From assembly GCA_943325595.2 (NCBI GenBank), contig CALPQA020000109.1:1-6458 (forward strand): a stretch of 6,458 nucleotides of DNA, read 5' to 3'. A program made the translations under genes and the position numbers. Below the pieces are notes generated by a model. That model was given only the letters and a program-made list of their open reading frames with translations, did no database searches and was not told where the DNA came from. Below, one piece after another: positions 1 through 6,404 of the stretch (positions within the stretch are counted from its first letter, which is position 1; every line of letters begins with the position of its first letter). This DNA comes from Auritidibacter sp. Marseille-P8566 (lineage in GTDB: Bacteria > Bacteroidota > Bacteroidia > Flavobacteriales > Flavobacteriaceae).

Positions 1-413
1 TAAACCCATTTCCATATATCCTTTTTATAATTTTATATCCTGTAAACGGAAATAAACCAATGCTGATTATTTCAAGTTTTTTATTAGGAATCACAATGGA
101 TTTATTCAGTAATTCTGGCGGTGTTCACGCAGCATCTTGTTTGATATTGGCCTATTCAAGACCGTATCTTTTTAAATTTGCATTCGGATTAAGTTATGAA
201 TATCAAACTGTTAGAATCAATGATATCTTGACGCCAGAACGATTTTCGTTTTTATTACTCGCTGTAATTGTGCATCATTTTACACTATTTATATTGGAAG
301 TTTTTCAACTGAGTTCACTCTGGGATATTCTACTTAGAACTATTCTTGGAACCTTATTTACATTACTAATTTGCATCGTCTTAATCTACATTTTTAAGCC
401 AAGCCGAAGATGA
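1..413 (+). CDS. mreD: Rod shape-determining protein MreD (5' end cut off by the window)
   Basis: MreD is an integral membrane protein of the elongation machinery (MreBCD, RodZ, PBP2, RodA). The reading frame is already open at base 3 with no stop before the ATG at 60, and the upstream residues (NPFPYILFIILYPVNGNKP) read as normal MreD N-terminal sequence, so the ATG at 60 is internal. About 136 C-terminal residues are present of a family usually near 165-170, so roughly 30 are missing. Visible are several hydrophobic helices and the family-typical stretch GITMDLFSNSGGVHAASCLILAYSRP just after the internal Met, with a short basic C-terminus (FKPSRR). Its stop overlaps the mrdA start (ATGA, 410-413), which suggests translational coupling. 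The assignment rests on these residues and on the mrdA and rodA genes that follow. Confidence 0.9.
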   Translation, partial: NPFPYILFIILYPVNGNKPMLIISSFLLGITMDLFSNSGGVHAASCLILAYSRPYLFKFAFGLSYEYQTVRINDILTPERFSFLLLAVIVHHFTLFILEVFQLSSLWDILLRTILGTLFTLLICIVLIYIFKPSRR

Positions 414-2344
414 GAAAAGCATTACTTCCAATCATCATTATTGTTGCGACTTCATTGCTTTTGATCCGTATTTTTTATCTTCAAGTTGTCAATGATACCT
501 TCAAGTTAAAATCGGATAACAATGCTATCAAAATAAAATATGATTATCCTGAAAGGGGCTACATATACGACCGATATGGAAAATTATTGGTAGCCAATCA
601 ACCGTCTTATGACATCATGGTAATTCCTCGAGAATTAAAAAAAATTGATACCACAGAATTTTGTCTTTTATTAAATATTACAAAAGAGTATTTTTTAGAA
701 AGAATGGCAAAAGCTACAATTTATAGTCCGAGATTACCGTCGGTTTTTTTACCGCAATTAAATAAGTTAGAATACGCCGCCTTTCAAGAAAAGATACGAA
801 AATTTGAAGGTTTTTACATTCAAAAACGTTCATTAAGAGATTATCAGATTTCGGCAGGAGCGAATGTTTTCGGATTTATTACTCAAGCAAGTGAAAGAGA
901 AATCGCGAAAAATCCTTATTACAACAGCGGTGATTTAATTGGAAAACAAGGTGTTGAAGAGAGTTACGAAATTACATTACGTGGCGTAAAAGGCGTAAAA
1001 TATATTCAAAAGGATAAGTTTAATAGAGAAATCGGCTCTTATAAAGAGGGCAAATATGATACTATAGCTGTTCAAGGCGAAGATATAAACTTATCCATTT
1101 CCGCAGAATTGCAAAAATATGGAGAAGAATTGATGATAAATAAACGTGGTGGAATTGTTGCAATTGAACCGTCAACAGGTGAAATATTATCATTGGTTAC
1201 AGCTCCATCATATGATCCCGCAATACTCGTTGGGAGACAACGCTCAAAAAACTACACTTTATTGTATCGTGATTCTATTGCAAAACCACTATATGACAGA
1301 GGATTATTAGCAGAATATCCACCCGGTTCCCCTTTCAAAATTATGACAGGACTCGTTGGACTTCAAGAGAATGTAATTGATGTCAACACCACTTTTATGT
1401 GTAATCACGGTTTTTCGTATGCCAGAGGTCGTTTTCAAGGATGTCACTGTGGTGGGGGTTTGCGAGATATGCATGTGGGAATTTACAAATCTTGTAATGC
1501 CTATTTTTCAAATGTTTACTTGCGAACTATAGCAAAATACGTGAAGCCTACATATGCGGTTGATGTTTGGAGTAATCATATAAAAAGTTTTGGGTTAGGT
1601 CAATTCATGGGTTACGACTTACCGACTGGAAAAAAAGGAAAAATTCCAAATTCAAAAACATATAAAAAAATGTATCCAGATTGGGGTTGGAGTGGAAAAA
1701 CAATTATCTCAAATGCAATTGGACAAGGAGAAGTTTTGATGACACCGATACAATTGGCGAATATGATGGCCACTGTTGCCAATAAAGGATATTATTATAC
1801 TCCTCATATCATAAAAAAAATTGAAGGGGAAATTATAGATAAAAAATTTAGAACAAAGCACGTAACCACAATTGATAGAAGGCATTTTGCACCAATGATA
1901 GAGGGATTATTTGATGTTTATAATTTGGGAACTGCCTATGCTCTTAAAGTTGAAGGAATAGATATTTGCGGTAAAACGGGAACCGCCGAAAATTTTGCGA
2001 AAATTGGTGGGGTTAGAACAAAAATGGAAGACCACTCCATATTTGTAGCTTTTGCACCAAAAGACAATCCTAAAATAGCAATCGCAGTTATGATTGAAAA
2101 CGGTGGCTATGGAGCTACGATTGCTGGTCCAATCGCAAGTTTAATGATTGAAAAATACCTTAGAAAAAAAATAACAAGAACAGATTTAGAAACCCGGATT
2201 TTGAATACTAGTTTGCAAGGTAGATATGCAAAATTAGGAGGCCTATCAGAGACTGTAAAATTAGAATTACGAAAAAAAGATTCTATTTTAAGAAGTAAAA
2301 CTATCGTTCCGAAACTAAAAACAGAATCTAATACAAGTAATTAA
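410..2344 (+). CDS. mrdA: Penicillin-binding protein 2, peptidoglycan D,D-transpeptidase (class B PBP)
   Basis: PBP2 cross-links peptidoglycan during lateral-wall elongation and works as a pair with the RodA glycosyltransferase. The 644-residue protein has one N-terminal membrane anchor (about residues 4-26), a PBP dimerisation/pedestal region (about 45-215, with PERGYIYDRYGKLLVAN near its start) and a periplasmic transpeptidase domain (about 247-580). All three active-site motifs are intact: S307-P-F-K310 with the acylated serine, S361-C-N363, and K522-T-G524 followed by TAEN. Between the first two lies a Cys/His-rich stretch (C331, H333, C345, H346, C347, H355, C362). A charged tail of about 60 residues follows the catalytic domain. 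Length is normal for the family. The ATG at 410 overlaps the mreD stop and places the anchor at the N-terminus, so the start is secure. The gene is expected to be essential or nearly so, and a beta-lactam target; this is family knowledge. Confidence 0.97.
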   Translation: MRKALLPIIIIVATSLLLIRIFYLQVVNDTFKLKSDNNAIKIKYDYPERGYIYDRYGKLLVANQPSYDIMVIPRELKKIDTTEFCLLLNITKEYFLERMAKATIYSPRLPSVFLPQLNKLEYAAFQEKIRKFEGFYIQKRSLRDYQISAGANVFGFITQASEREIAKNPYYNSGDLIGKQGVEESYEITLRGVKGVKYIQKDKFNREIGSYKEGKYDTIAVQGEDINLSISAELQKYGEELMINKRGGIVAIEPSTGEILSLVTAPSYDPAILVGRQRSKNYTLLYRDSIAKPLYDRGLLAEYPPGSPFKIMTGLVGLQENVIDVNTTFMCNHGFSYARGRFQGCHCGGGLRDMHVGIYKSCNAYFSNVYLRTIAKYVKPTYAVDVWSNHIKSFGLGQFMGYDLPTGKKGKIPNSKTYKKMYPDWGWSGKTIISNAIGQGEVLMTPIQLANMMATVANKGYYYTPHIIKKIEGEIIDKKFRTKHVTTIDRRHFAPMIEGLFDVYNLGTAYALKVEGIDICGKTGTAENFAKIGGVRTKMEDHSIFVAFAPKDNPKIAIAVMIENGGYGATIAGPIASLMIEKYLRKKITRTDLETRILNTSLQGRYAKLGGLSETVKLELRKKDSILRSKTIVPKLKTESNTSN

Positions 2345-2361
2345 TACGAAATTCATTCCGA

Positions 2362-3624
2362 ATGAAAAACCAAAGTATTTCAAGTAACCTCGATTGGATC
2401 AGCGTAGCTATCTATGTTATTCTAGTTGTATTAGGTTGGTTGAACATTTATTCCTCTTCTCTTTCTTCTTCAGTTGAAGACGCTTCCCTATTTGATTTTA
2501 GTCAAATTTATGGGAAACAAATGCTTTTTATTTTATTTACAATTCCCCTTGTCTTTATTATTTTAGCAGTCGACGGAAAATTTTACGAAAAATACTCTAG
2601 TGTCATTTTTGGCGTGGCATTGGTCTTACTAGCAGGATTATTTGTTGCAGGGAAAACAATTGCAGGGCAAAGGTGTTGGTATGCAATTGGAAGTTTCACT
2701 ATTCAACCTTCCGAATTTGCAAAAGCTGCCACTGCATTGGCTTTGGCAAAGTATTTAAGTGATGTGCAAGTTAATTTGAAAGAAGTTAACAAGCAAATTC
2801 AGGCTTTAATTATCATTTTTCTTCCGATAATGCTAATATTACCGCAACCGGATCCAGGAAGCGCCTTAATTTATAGCATATTTATTCTAGTATTATATAG
2901 AGAAGGATTGCCATCTTGGTATGTTTGGACTGGATTTATTGCAATACTATTGTTCATTTTATCACTTGTTTTTGAACCATGGGCAGTAGCTCTAATGGCA
3001 TTAATTGTGATTTGTATTATCTATATAAAAAGCAGATTGGGAAATAGGAATATTATAGCTAGCGCCATGATTTTTGTAATGATTTCTGGTTTTGTATTCT
3101 CAGTAGATTATGTTTTTGACCATGTATTTAAACAGCACCATCGAGACCGTTTCAATATTTTATTAGGAAAAGAGGTCGATATGAAAGGCATTGGTTATAA
3201 TACAAATCAGTCAGAAATTGCTATTGGTTCTGGAGGTTGGTTCGGAAAAGGATTCCTTGAAGGTACACAAACTAAAGGTGGTTTTGTTCCTGAACAACAC
3301 ACTGATTATATTTTCACAACTGTTGGCGAAGAATGGGGATTCTTTGGTTCGCTTGTTGTTATCGGATTATTTTTAAGCCTATTTTTGAGGGTCATTTACC
3401 TTGCGGAAAGGCAGAAAACGAAATTTAGTAGGGTCTACGGTCAATGTGTTGCGGGAATACTATTTTTTCATTTCTTTGTAAACATTGCTATGGTGGCTGG
3501 TATCTTTCCAACTATTGGGGTTCCTCTTCCTTTCTTTTCTTATGGAGGCTCGGGACTTTGGGGATTCACAATTCTATTGTTTATTTTTCTAAAAATGGAT
3601 GCCAATAAAGTAAATGAATGGTAG
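2362..3624 (+). CDS. rodA: RodA, SEDS-family peptidoglycan glycosyltransferase
   Basis: RodA polymerises lipid II into glycan strands for cell elongation, and PBP2, encoded immediately upstream, cross-links them. The 420-residue protein is strongly hydrophobic with about ten membrane helices, starting at about residues 12-31, 51-70 and 79-97. SEDS family signatures are present: GQRCWYAIGSFTIQPSEFAK (102-121), PQPDPGSAL (161-169), QSEIAIGSGGWFGKG (283-297), and PEQHTDYIFTTVGEEWG (310-326), in which D315 aligns with the catalytic Asp of E. coli RodA. IGVPLPFFSYGGSG (385-398) is near the C-terminus. The gene starts 17 bases after the mrdA stop and is probably on the same transcript. FtsW is the main alternative in this family, but the PBP2 neighbour and the overall sequence favour RodA. 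The gene ends with TAG and nothing codirectional follows, so it is likely the last gene of the operon. Confidence 0.96.
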   Translation: MKNQSISSNLDWISVAIYVILVVLGWLNIYSSSLSSSVEDASLFDFSQIYGKQMLFILFTIPLVFIILAVDGKFYEKYSSVIFGVALVLLAGLFVAGKTIAGQRCWYAIGSFTIQPSEFAKAATALALAKYLSDVQVNLKEVNKQIQALIIIFLPIMLILPQPDPGSALIYSIFILVLYREGLPSWYVWTGFIAILLFILSLVFEPWAVALMALIVICIIYIKSRLGNRNIIASAMIFVMISGFVFSVDYVFDHVFKQHHRDRFNILLGKEVDMKGIGYNTNQSEIAIGSGGWFGKGFLEGTQTKGGFVPEQHTDYIFTTVGEEWGFFGSLVVIGLFLSLFLRVIYLAERQKTKFSRVYGQCVAGILFFHFFVNIAMVAGIFPTIGVPLPFFSYGGSGLWGFTILLFIFLKMDANKVNEW

Positions 3625-3642
3625 CTTTTTTTCTAATAAAAC

Positions 3643-3695
3643 ATAACACAGATTTCACAAATTAACACAAAGAAATCTGTGGAAATTTGTGTTAT
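3643..3695. repeat. Mosaic palindrome between convergent rodA and nuclease genes
   Basis: The 53-base segment is built from short complementary blocks. CACAGATTTC (3647-3656) pairs perfectly with GAAATCTGTG (3672-3681) across a 15-base loop. ATAACACA (3643-3650) pairs with TGTGTTAT (3688-3695), CACAAATT (3656-3663) with AATTTGTG (3684-3691), and TAACACAAA (3663-3671) with TTTGTGTTA (3686-3694). These pairings compete, so more than one fold is possible. The motif style (AACACAGATTTCACA and its complement) resembles short repeats I recall from Flavobacterium intergenic regions, but copy number cannot be judged from one window. It could act as a bidirectional transcription barrier between the two convergent genes. 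However, no clean T-run follows the main stem on either strand, so a standard intrinsic terminator is not shown. Confidence 0.6.
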
Positions 3696-3735
3696 TAAAT
3701 TTGATTCGTAGCTTCATTAAAATATAACTTTTGAA

Positions 3736-4512
3736 TTAAAACGCCCACGCTTTATAATCGCTTTTTCGTTCCAAATCATTTTCAATAGCATCATTTAATT
3801 GTGAGAAAAAGTCAATTCCCGTCATTTTTTCAATTGCATCTACAGAAACCACAAACGTATTTAAAGGTTCTTTACTTTTAAAGCTCGGCACTAAAAAAGC
3901 AACCATTTTATACTTTCCTTTATGTTTACAAAAAAGCACTTTATAAAAATAATTAGGAATAGCTACTTTTTCGAAACCAATTGTAGGCAAACCCTTTTGA
4001 AGAATTCCTCCAGTTACAACATAAATTCCGTTGTATTTTTGAGCCCAATATCTTGTTTTTTCTTCCAATTTTTTCCAAATTCCATCATTAAAATTATGCT
4101 TTTGAGGTGAAATGTTGGAAGTGAAAAAAGTTTCATCATAAGCTGCTTTAGAAAATCTCATATCGGCCGCAGCACACAAATGACCTCGGTCATAACCTGA
4201 TTTTTTATAGTTGTCAGAAGCTGCAGAAGCAGTGCTGACTTTTGGATCATCAATAAATCTTGGTCTTTTGAAATGTCCAATTCCTTCATCGGAACTTCTT
4301 AGAAAATAAGAAACCCACTCAGCTTGTTCATATTTTTCATTATACGAAAGTGCATAGTATGAGTGTTTTATAATTTGATGTGTTGTTGAAGTTGGCAAAT
4401 AGGCAAAGGGCGATTGCTGCTGGAAAGTAAGGATTGTTGTAGATTTAGAATAAAATCCAAAACTCAAAAAAAATAAAGCAACTAATGGCAATAAAAATCT
4501 CAATTTTTTCAT
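3736..4512 (-). CDS. Exported DNA/RNA non-specific endonuclease (Endonuclease_NS, PF01223 type)
   Basis: This is a sugar-non-specific nuclease of the beta-beta-alpha-metal (Serratia nuclease) family, which cuts DNA and RNA with a divalent metal. The 258-residue protein starts with a signal peptide or anchor (hydrophobic at about residues 5-20, after MKKLR), so it should act in the periplasm or outside the cell. The active site is intact: D108-R-G-H111 with the general-base His, N133 in SNISPQ, and N142-D-G-I-W-K-K-L-E150. H111, N142 and E150 match Serratia H89, N119 and E127, and the N133 to N142 spacing is identical. R85 (RPRF) may correspond to Serratia R57. No lipobox Cys or T9SS tail is seen. 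The start at 4512 gives the signal peptide. The gene lies 32 bases after the PF04020-type gene and is probably co-transcribed with it. A role in nucleotide scavenging or degradation of extracellular DNA is inferred, not shown. Confidence 0.92.
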   Translation of the reverse strand: MKKLRFLLPLVALFFLSFGFYSKSTTILTFQQQSPFAYLPTSTTHQIIKHSYYALSYNEKYEQAEWVSYFLRSSDEGIGHFKRPRFIDDPKVSTASAASDNYKKSGYDRGHLCAAADMRFSKAAYDETFFTSNISPQKHNFNDGIWKKLEEKTRYWAQKYNGIYVVTGGILQKGLPTIGFEKVAIPNYFYKVLFCKHKGKYKMVAFLVPSFKSKEPLNTFVVSVDAIEKMTGIDFFSQLNDAIENDLERKSDYKAWAF

Positions 4513-4544
4513 GAAAAAAATATTTAAGGAGGTAAATTCAAATA

Positions 4545-4889
4545 CTATTTTTTATCATTAGCCAAACCATACATAATTGATTGAAGTATTGAAAGTACAA
4601 TACTAAAAAGCAACGCGGTCCAAAAGGAATCTACGCTGAAACCACCAACAATTTTTGTACACAATAGAATAAGAATTGCATTAATAATTAAAAGAAATAA
4701 TCCTAAAGTAAAAATTGTAACCGGAAGAGTGAATAAGACTAATATTGGTTTTACAAATATATTCAAAAGCCCTAAAACTATTGCCACAATAATTGAAGTC
4801 GCGAAATTTGCCACATGAACCCCTCTCATAAAATGAGAAATCAACATAACTAAAACTGCCGTAATGAGTATTTTAAAAAGTAATTTCAT
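4545..4889 (-). CDS. Small membrane protein of the 'phage holin' PF04020 / YvlD-like family
   Basis: The 114-residue protein has about four hydrophobic helices (roughly 3-21, 29-46, 52-78 and 88-108). It carries the family signature LLNIFVKPILVLFTLPVTIFTLGLFLLIINA (41-71), with the conserved N-x-x-x-K-P and L-P-x-x-x-x-T-L-G-L-F pattern. It sits in the inner membrane; its biochemical role is not established. The 'phage holin' name comes from the Pfam family, which is widespread in bacterial chromosomes, and no other phage gene is present here. An in-frame stop lies 13-15 bases upstream of the ATG, so the start is well supported. The gene is first in a probable two-gene unit with the exported nuclease, and diverges from the T9SS-protein gene across 70 bases. 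Confidence 0.88.
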   Translation of the reverse strand: MKLLFKILITAVLVMLISHFMRGVHVANFATSIIVAIVLGLLNIFVKPILVLFTLPVTIFTLGLFLLIINAILILLCTKIVGGFSVDSFWTALLFSIVLSILQSIMYGLANDKK

Positions 4890-4925
4890 TTTAAATTTAA
4901 TTTAATTTTCACGTATTTATTTTAC

Positions 4926-4933
4926 TATCTTTG
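4926..4933 (+). promoter_or_regulatory. Candidate -7 promoter element for the T9SS propeller protein
   Basis: TATCTTTG matches the Bacteroidota -7 consensus TAnnTTTG exactly and lies 26 bases before the ATG at 4960. That gives a short leader, as is usual in Flavobacterium. A good TTG -33 box about 19 bases upstream is not seen. The leader (AAATTTAACACTTAAATT) is A/T-rich with no Shine-Dalgarno sequence, typical for this phylum. Confidence 0.55.
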
Positions 4934-4940
4934 AAATATA

Positions 4941-4948
4941 CAAATTTA
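4941..4948 (-). promoter_or_regulatory. Candidate -7 element for the PF04020/nuclease unit
   Basis: Read on the minus strand, the bases are TAAATTTG, an exact match to the Bacteroidota -7 consensus TAnnTTTG. It would give a leader of roughly 45-50 bases before the ATG at 4889. No clear TTG -33 box is seen at the usual distance upstream, which would fall inside the start of the divergent gene. In such AT-rich DNA the match could occur by chance. Confidence 0.35.
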
Positions 4949-4959
4949 ACACTTAAATT

Positions 4960-6351
4960 ATGAAAAAACTATTACTCTATTTTCTATTAATTTCCTCTAT
5001 TGGAATGAAAGCACAATGGACAACTCAAGCTACAAGTTTTACAAACTTATCTGAAGGAGTTGAAAATATTAGTATCATTGATGCCAACACAGTTTGGGTA
5101 CTAGGATACGATGGCAGTAGCGCTACTCCTGCAAATTTTCAAGAATTTGCCTTAACTGTAAATGGTGGAACAACATGGACACGTGGAACAATCAATATCG
5201 GAAATACTGCTTTAGAAATTAACAATATTTGCCCAGTTAGCGCAAGAACCGCATGGTTAAGTGCTGTAAGTCCTACAGCCGGAATGGGTGGGGTTTGGAA
5301 AAGTACAGATGGCGGAAGTACTTGGAACCAACAAAATGCAGGAGCGTATACAGATTCAGCTTCGTTCATGAATACAGTTCATTTTTTTAATTCTACAACC
5401 GGAATTACTTCTGGTGATCCAACGACGGGTGCTACAGATTTTGAAGTATACAGAACTACAGATGGAGGATCTACTTGGTCACCAATTACCTCAACAATTC
5501 CAGACATTATTTCTGGTGAATATGGATATAATGGTGGAAATGTATCTGCTGGAAGTAATTCATATTGGTTTGTAACTAGTAAAGGAAAAATGTACCGAAC
5601 AACTGATTCTGGAGCCAACTGGACGAAATTAAATGGACCTACTGGATTATCTGATTTTGGTGGAGTTAGCACAGCTACATCTGCTGGACAATTGTTTTTT
5701 AGTGATGTTTTATCCGCAGGTGCTGGAACCAACTATGGAATATGTATAGCAAGAGCTGGCGCAACAACTTCACCGACCTATAAACTTCATAAAACTACCG
5801 ATGGGGGAACCACATGGTCAGCGGGAGTAGCCTACACTCAGCCATACAGATCAGTAGCATTTATAAAAGGAAGTACCGTTTTAGTTGGAACAGGCTCGAC
5901 TACAGTTGGAGCCACAACTACCTACTATTCAGGATTTAGTACCGATTATGGAACTACTTGGACTCAAATAGATACTGGAGTTCAAAGAACCAGCATCGCA
6001 TTTTTAAATGACACTACAGGATGGGCTGGTGGATTTACGACTAGTTCAACAGTGGGCGGAATATACAAATATACAGGTCCATCGTTAGCAAATGCTAGCT
6101 TTAATAATCCTAAACTAAATATTACAGCTACACCTAATCCAACAACTGGTGTTTTAAGATTGACTGCAAATACAGTTACAATTAATGAAGTAGTTGTTTT
6201 TGATTTGTTAGGAAAACAAGTATACAATTCTAAATACAATGCTATGAATGAGATTGTTTTAGATTTATCAATATTGCATTCAGGGGCGTATCTTGTAAAA
6301 GTTACTTCTGATTCGGGTAGTACAGAAACGCTGAAAATCATGAAAATCTAA
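4960..6351 (+). CDS. Secreted Asp-box (BNR-like) beta-propeller protein with T9SS type A C-terminal sorting domain
   Basis: The 463-residue protein has an N-terminal Sec signal peptide (about 1-18, MKKLLLYFLLISSIGMKA, probable cut before QW). The body carries six Asp-box motifs, [ST]-x-[DN]-x-G-x-x-W, at 66-73, 115-122, 166-173, 214-221, 279-286 and 327-334. These are a hallmark of sialidase-like, Vps10/sortilin-like and Ycf48-like propellers, so a six- or seven-bladed propeller is likely. The last 80 residues (about 385-463) form a type A sorting domain: TPNPTTG, VVVFDLLGKQVY, LDLSILHSGAYLVKV and the end KIMKI. This predicts transport across the outer membrane by the type IX system, cleavage of the tail, and release or surface attachment. 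No catalytic sialidase residues (FRIP motif or Arg triad) were recognised, so I assign no enzyme activity; binding or adhesion is possible. It appears to be a single-gene transcription unit with its own promoter and terminator. Confidence 0.9.
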   Translation: MKKLLLYFLLISSIGMKAQWTTQATSFTNLSEGVENISIIDANTVWVLGYDGSSATPANFQEFALTVNGGTTWTRGTINIGNTALEINNICPVSARTAWLSAVSPTAGMGGVWKSTDGGSTWNQQNAGAYTDSASFMNTVHFFNSTTGITSGDPTTGATDFEVYRTTDGGSTWSPITSTIPDIISGEYGYNGGNVSAGSNSYWFVTSKGKMYRTTDSGANWTKLNGPTGLSDFGGVSTATSAGQLFFSDVLSAGAGTNYGICIARAGATTSPTYKLHKTTDGGTTWSAGVAYTQPYRSVAFIKGSTVLVGTGSTTVGATTTYYSGFSTDYGTTWTQIDTGVQRTSIAFLNDTTGWAGGFTTSSTVGGIYKYTGPSLANASFNNPKLNITATPNPTTGVLRLTANTVTINEVVVFDLLGKQVYNSKYNAMNEIVLDLSILHSGAYLVKVTSDSGSTETLKIMKI

Positions 6352-6373
6352 TTTTACTTTCTCTTAATTATAC

Positions 6374-6404
6374 AAACCCTTTTCAAATTGAAAAGGGTTT
6401 TTTT
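6374..6404 (+). terminator. Strong intrinsic terminator after the T9SS protein gene
   Basis: AAACCCTTTTC (6374-6384) pairs perfectly with GAAAAGGGTTT (6390-6400) across a 5-base loop, AAATT. The 3' arm runs straight into a T tract (6398-6404). It begins 22 bases after the stop of the T9SS gene. On the opposite strand the hairpin is equally stable but is followed only by TTTGTATAATT, so it may also serve, more weakly, the convergent gene that ends at 6403. Confidence 0.92.

Noticed and set aside
60..413. ATG at 60 as the true start of mreD
   Set aside because: The frame is open back to the window edge and the residues before the ATG continue normal MreD sequence, so the gene begins outside the window.
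3191..3376. Short plus-strand open frame inside rodA
   Set aside because: It lies wholly within rodA in another frame, over the most conserved SEDS motifs, and its translation resembles no protein family.
3922..4110. Plus-strand open frame antisense to the nuclease gene
   Set aside because: It lies fully opposite the conserved nuclease active-site region, with no promoter or recognisable protein features.
4526..4533. AAGGAGGT, a perfect Shine-Dalgarno-like sequence on the plus strand between the PF04020 and nuclease genes
   Set aside because: No start codon follows at a usable distance on that strand, both flanking genes are on the minus strand, and this phylum rarely uses Shine-Dalgarno sites. 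Chance match.
4539..4547. TAGTATTTG on the minus strand as a separate promoter for the nuclease gene
   Set aside because: The spacing is one base longer than TAnnTTTG, it overlaps the upstream stop codon, and no -33 box is clear. Co-transcription with the upstream gene is simpler.
4545..4889. Prophage remnant suggested by the 'phage holin' family name
   Set aside because: PF04020 proteins are widespread in bacterial chromosomes, and no integrase, structural, lysin or attachment-site sequence is present nearby.
5139..6341. Three minus-strand open frames (76-119 residues) opposite the T9SS protein gene
   Set aside because: All three fall in the same antisense frame. They reflect the codon use of the Thr/Gly/Ser-rich sense protein, are interrupted by stops, and resemble no known family.
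4960..6351. Active sialidase assignment for the Asp-box protein
   Set aside because: Asp-boxes are structural and occur in many propellers; no FRIP motif or catalytic Arg/Tyr/Glu set could be recognised.
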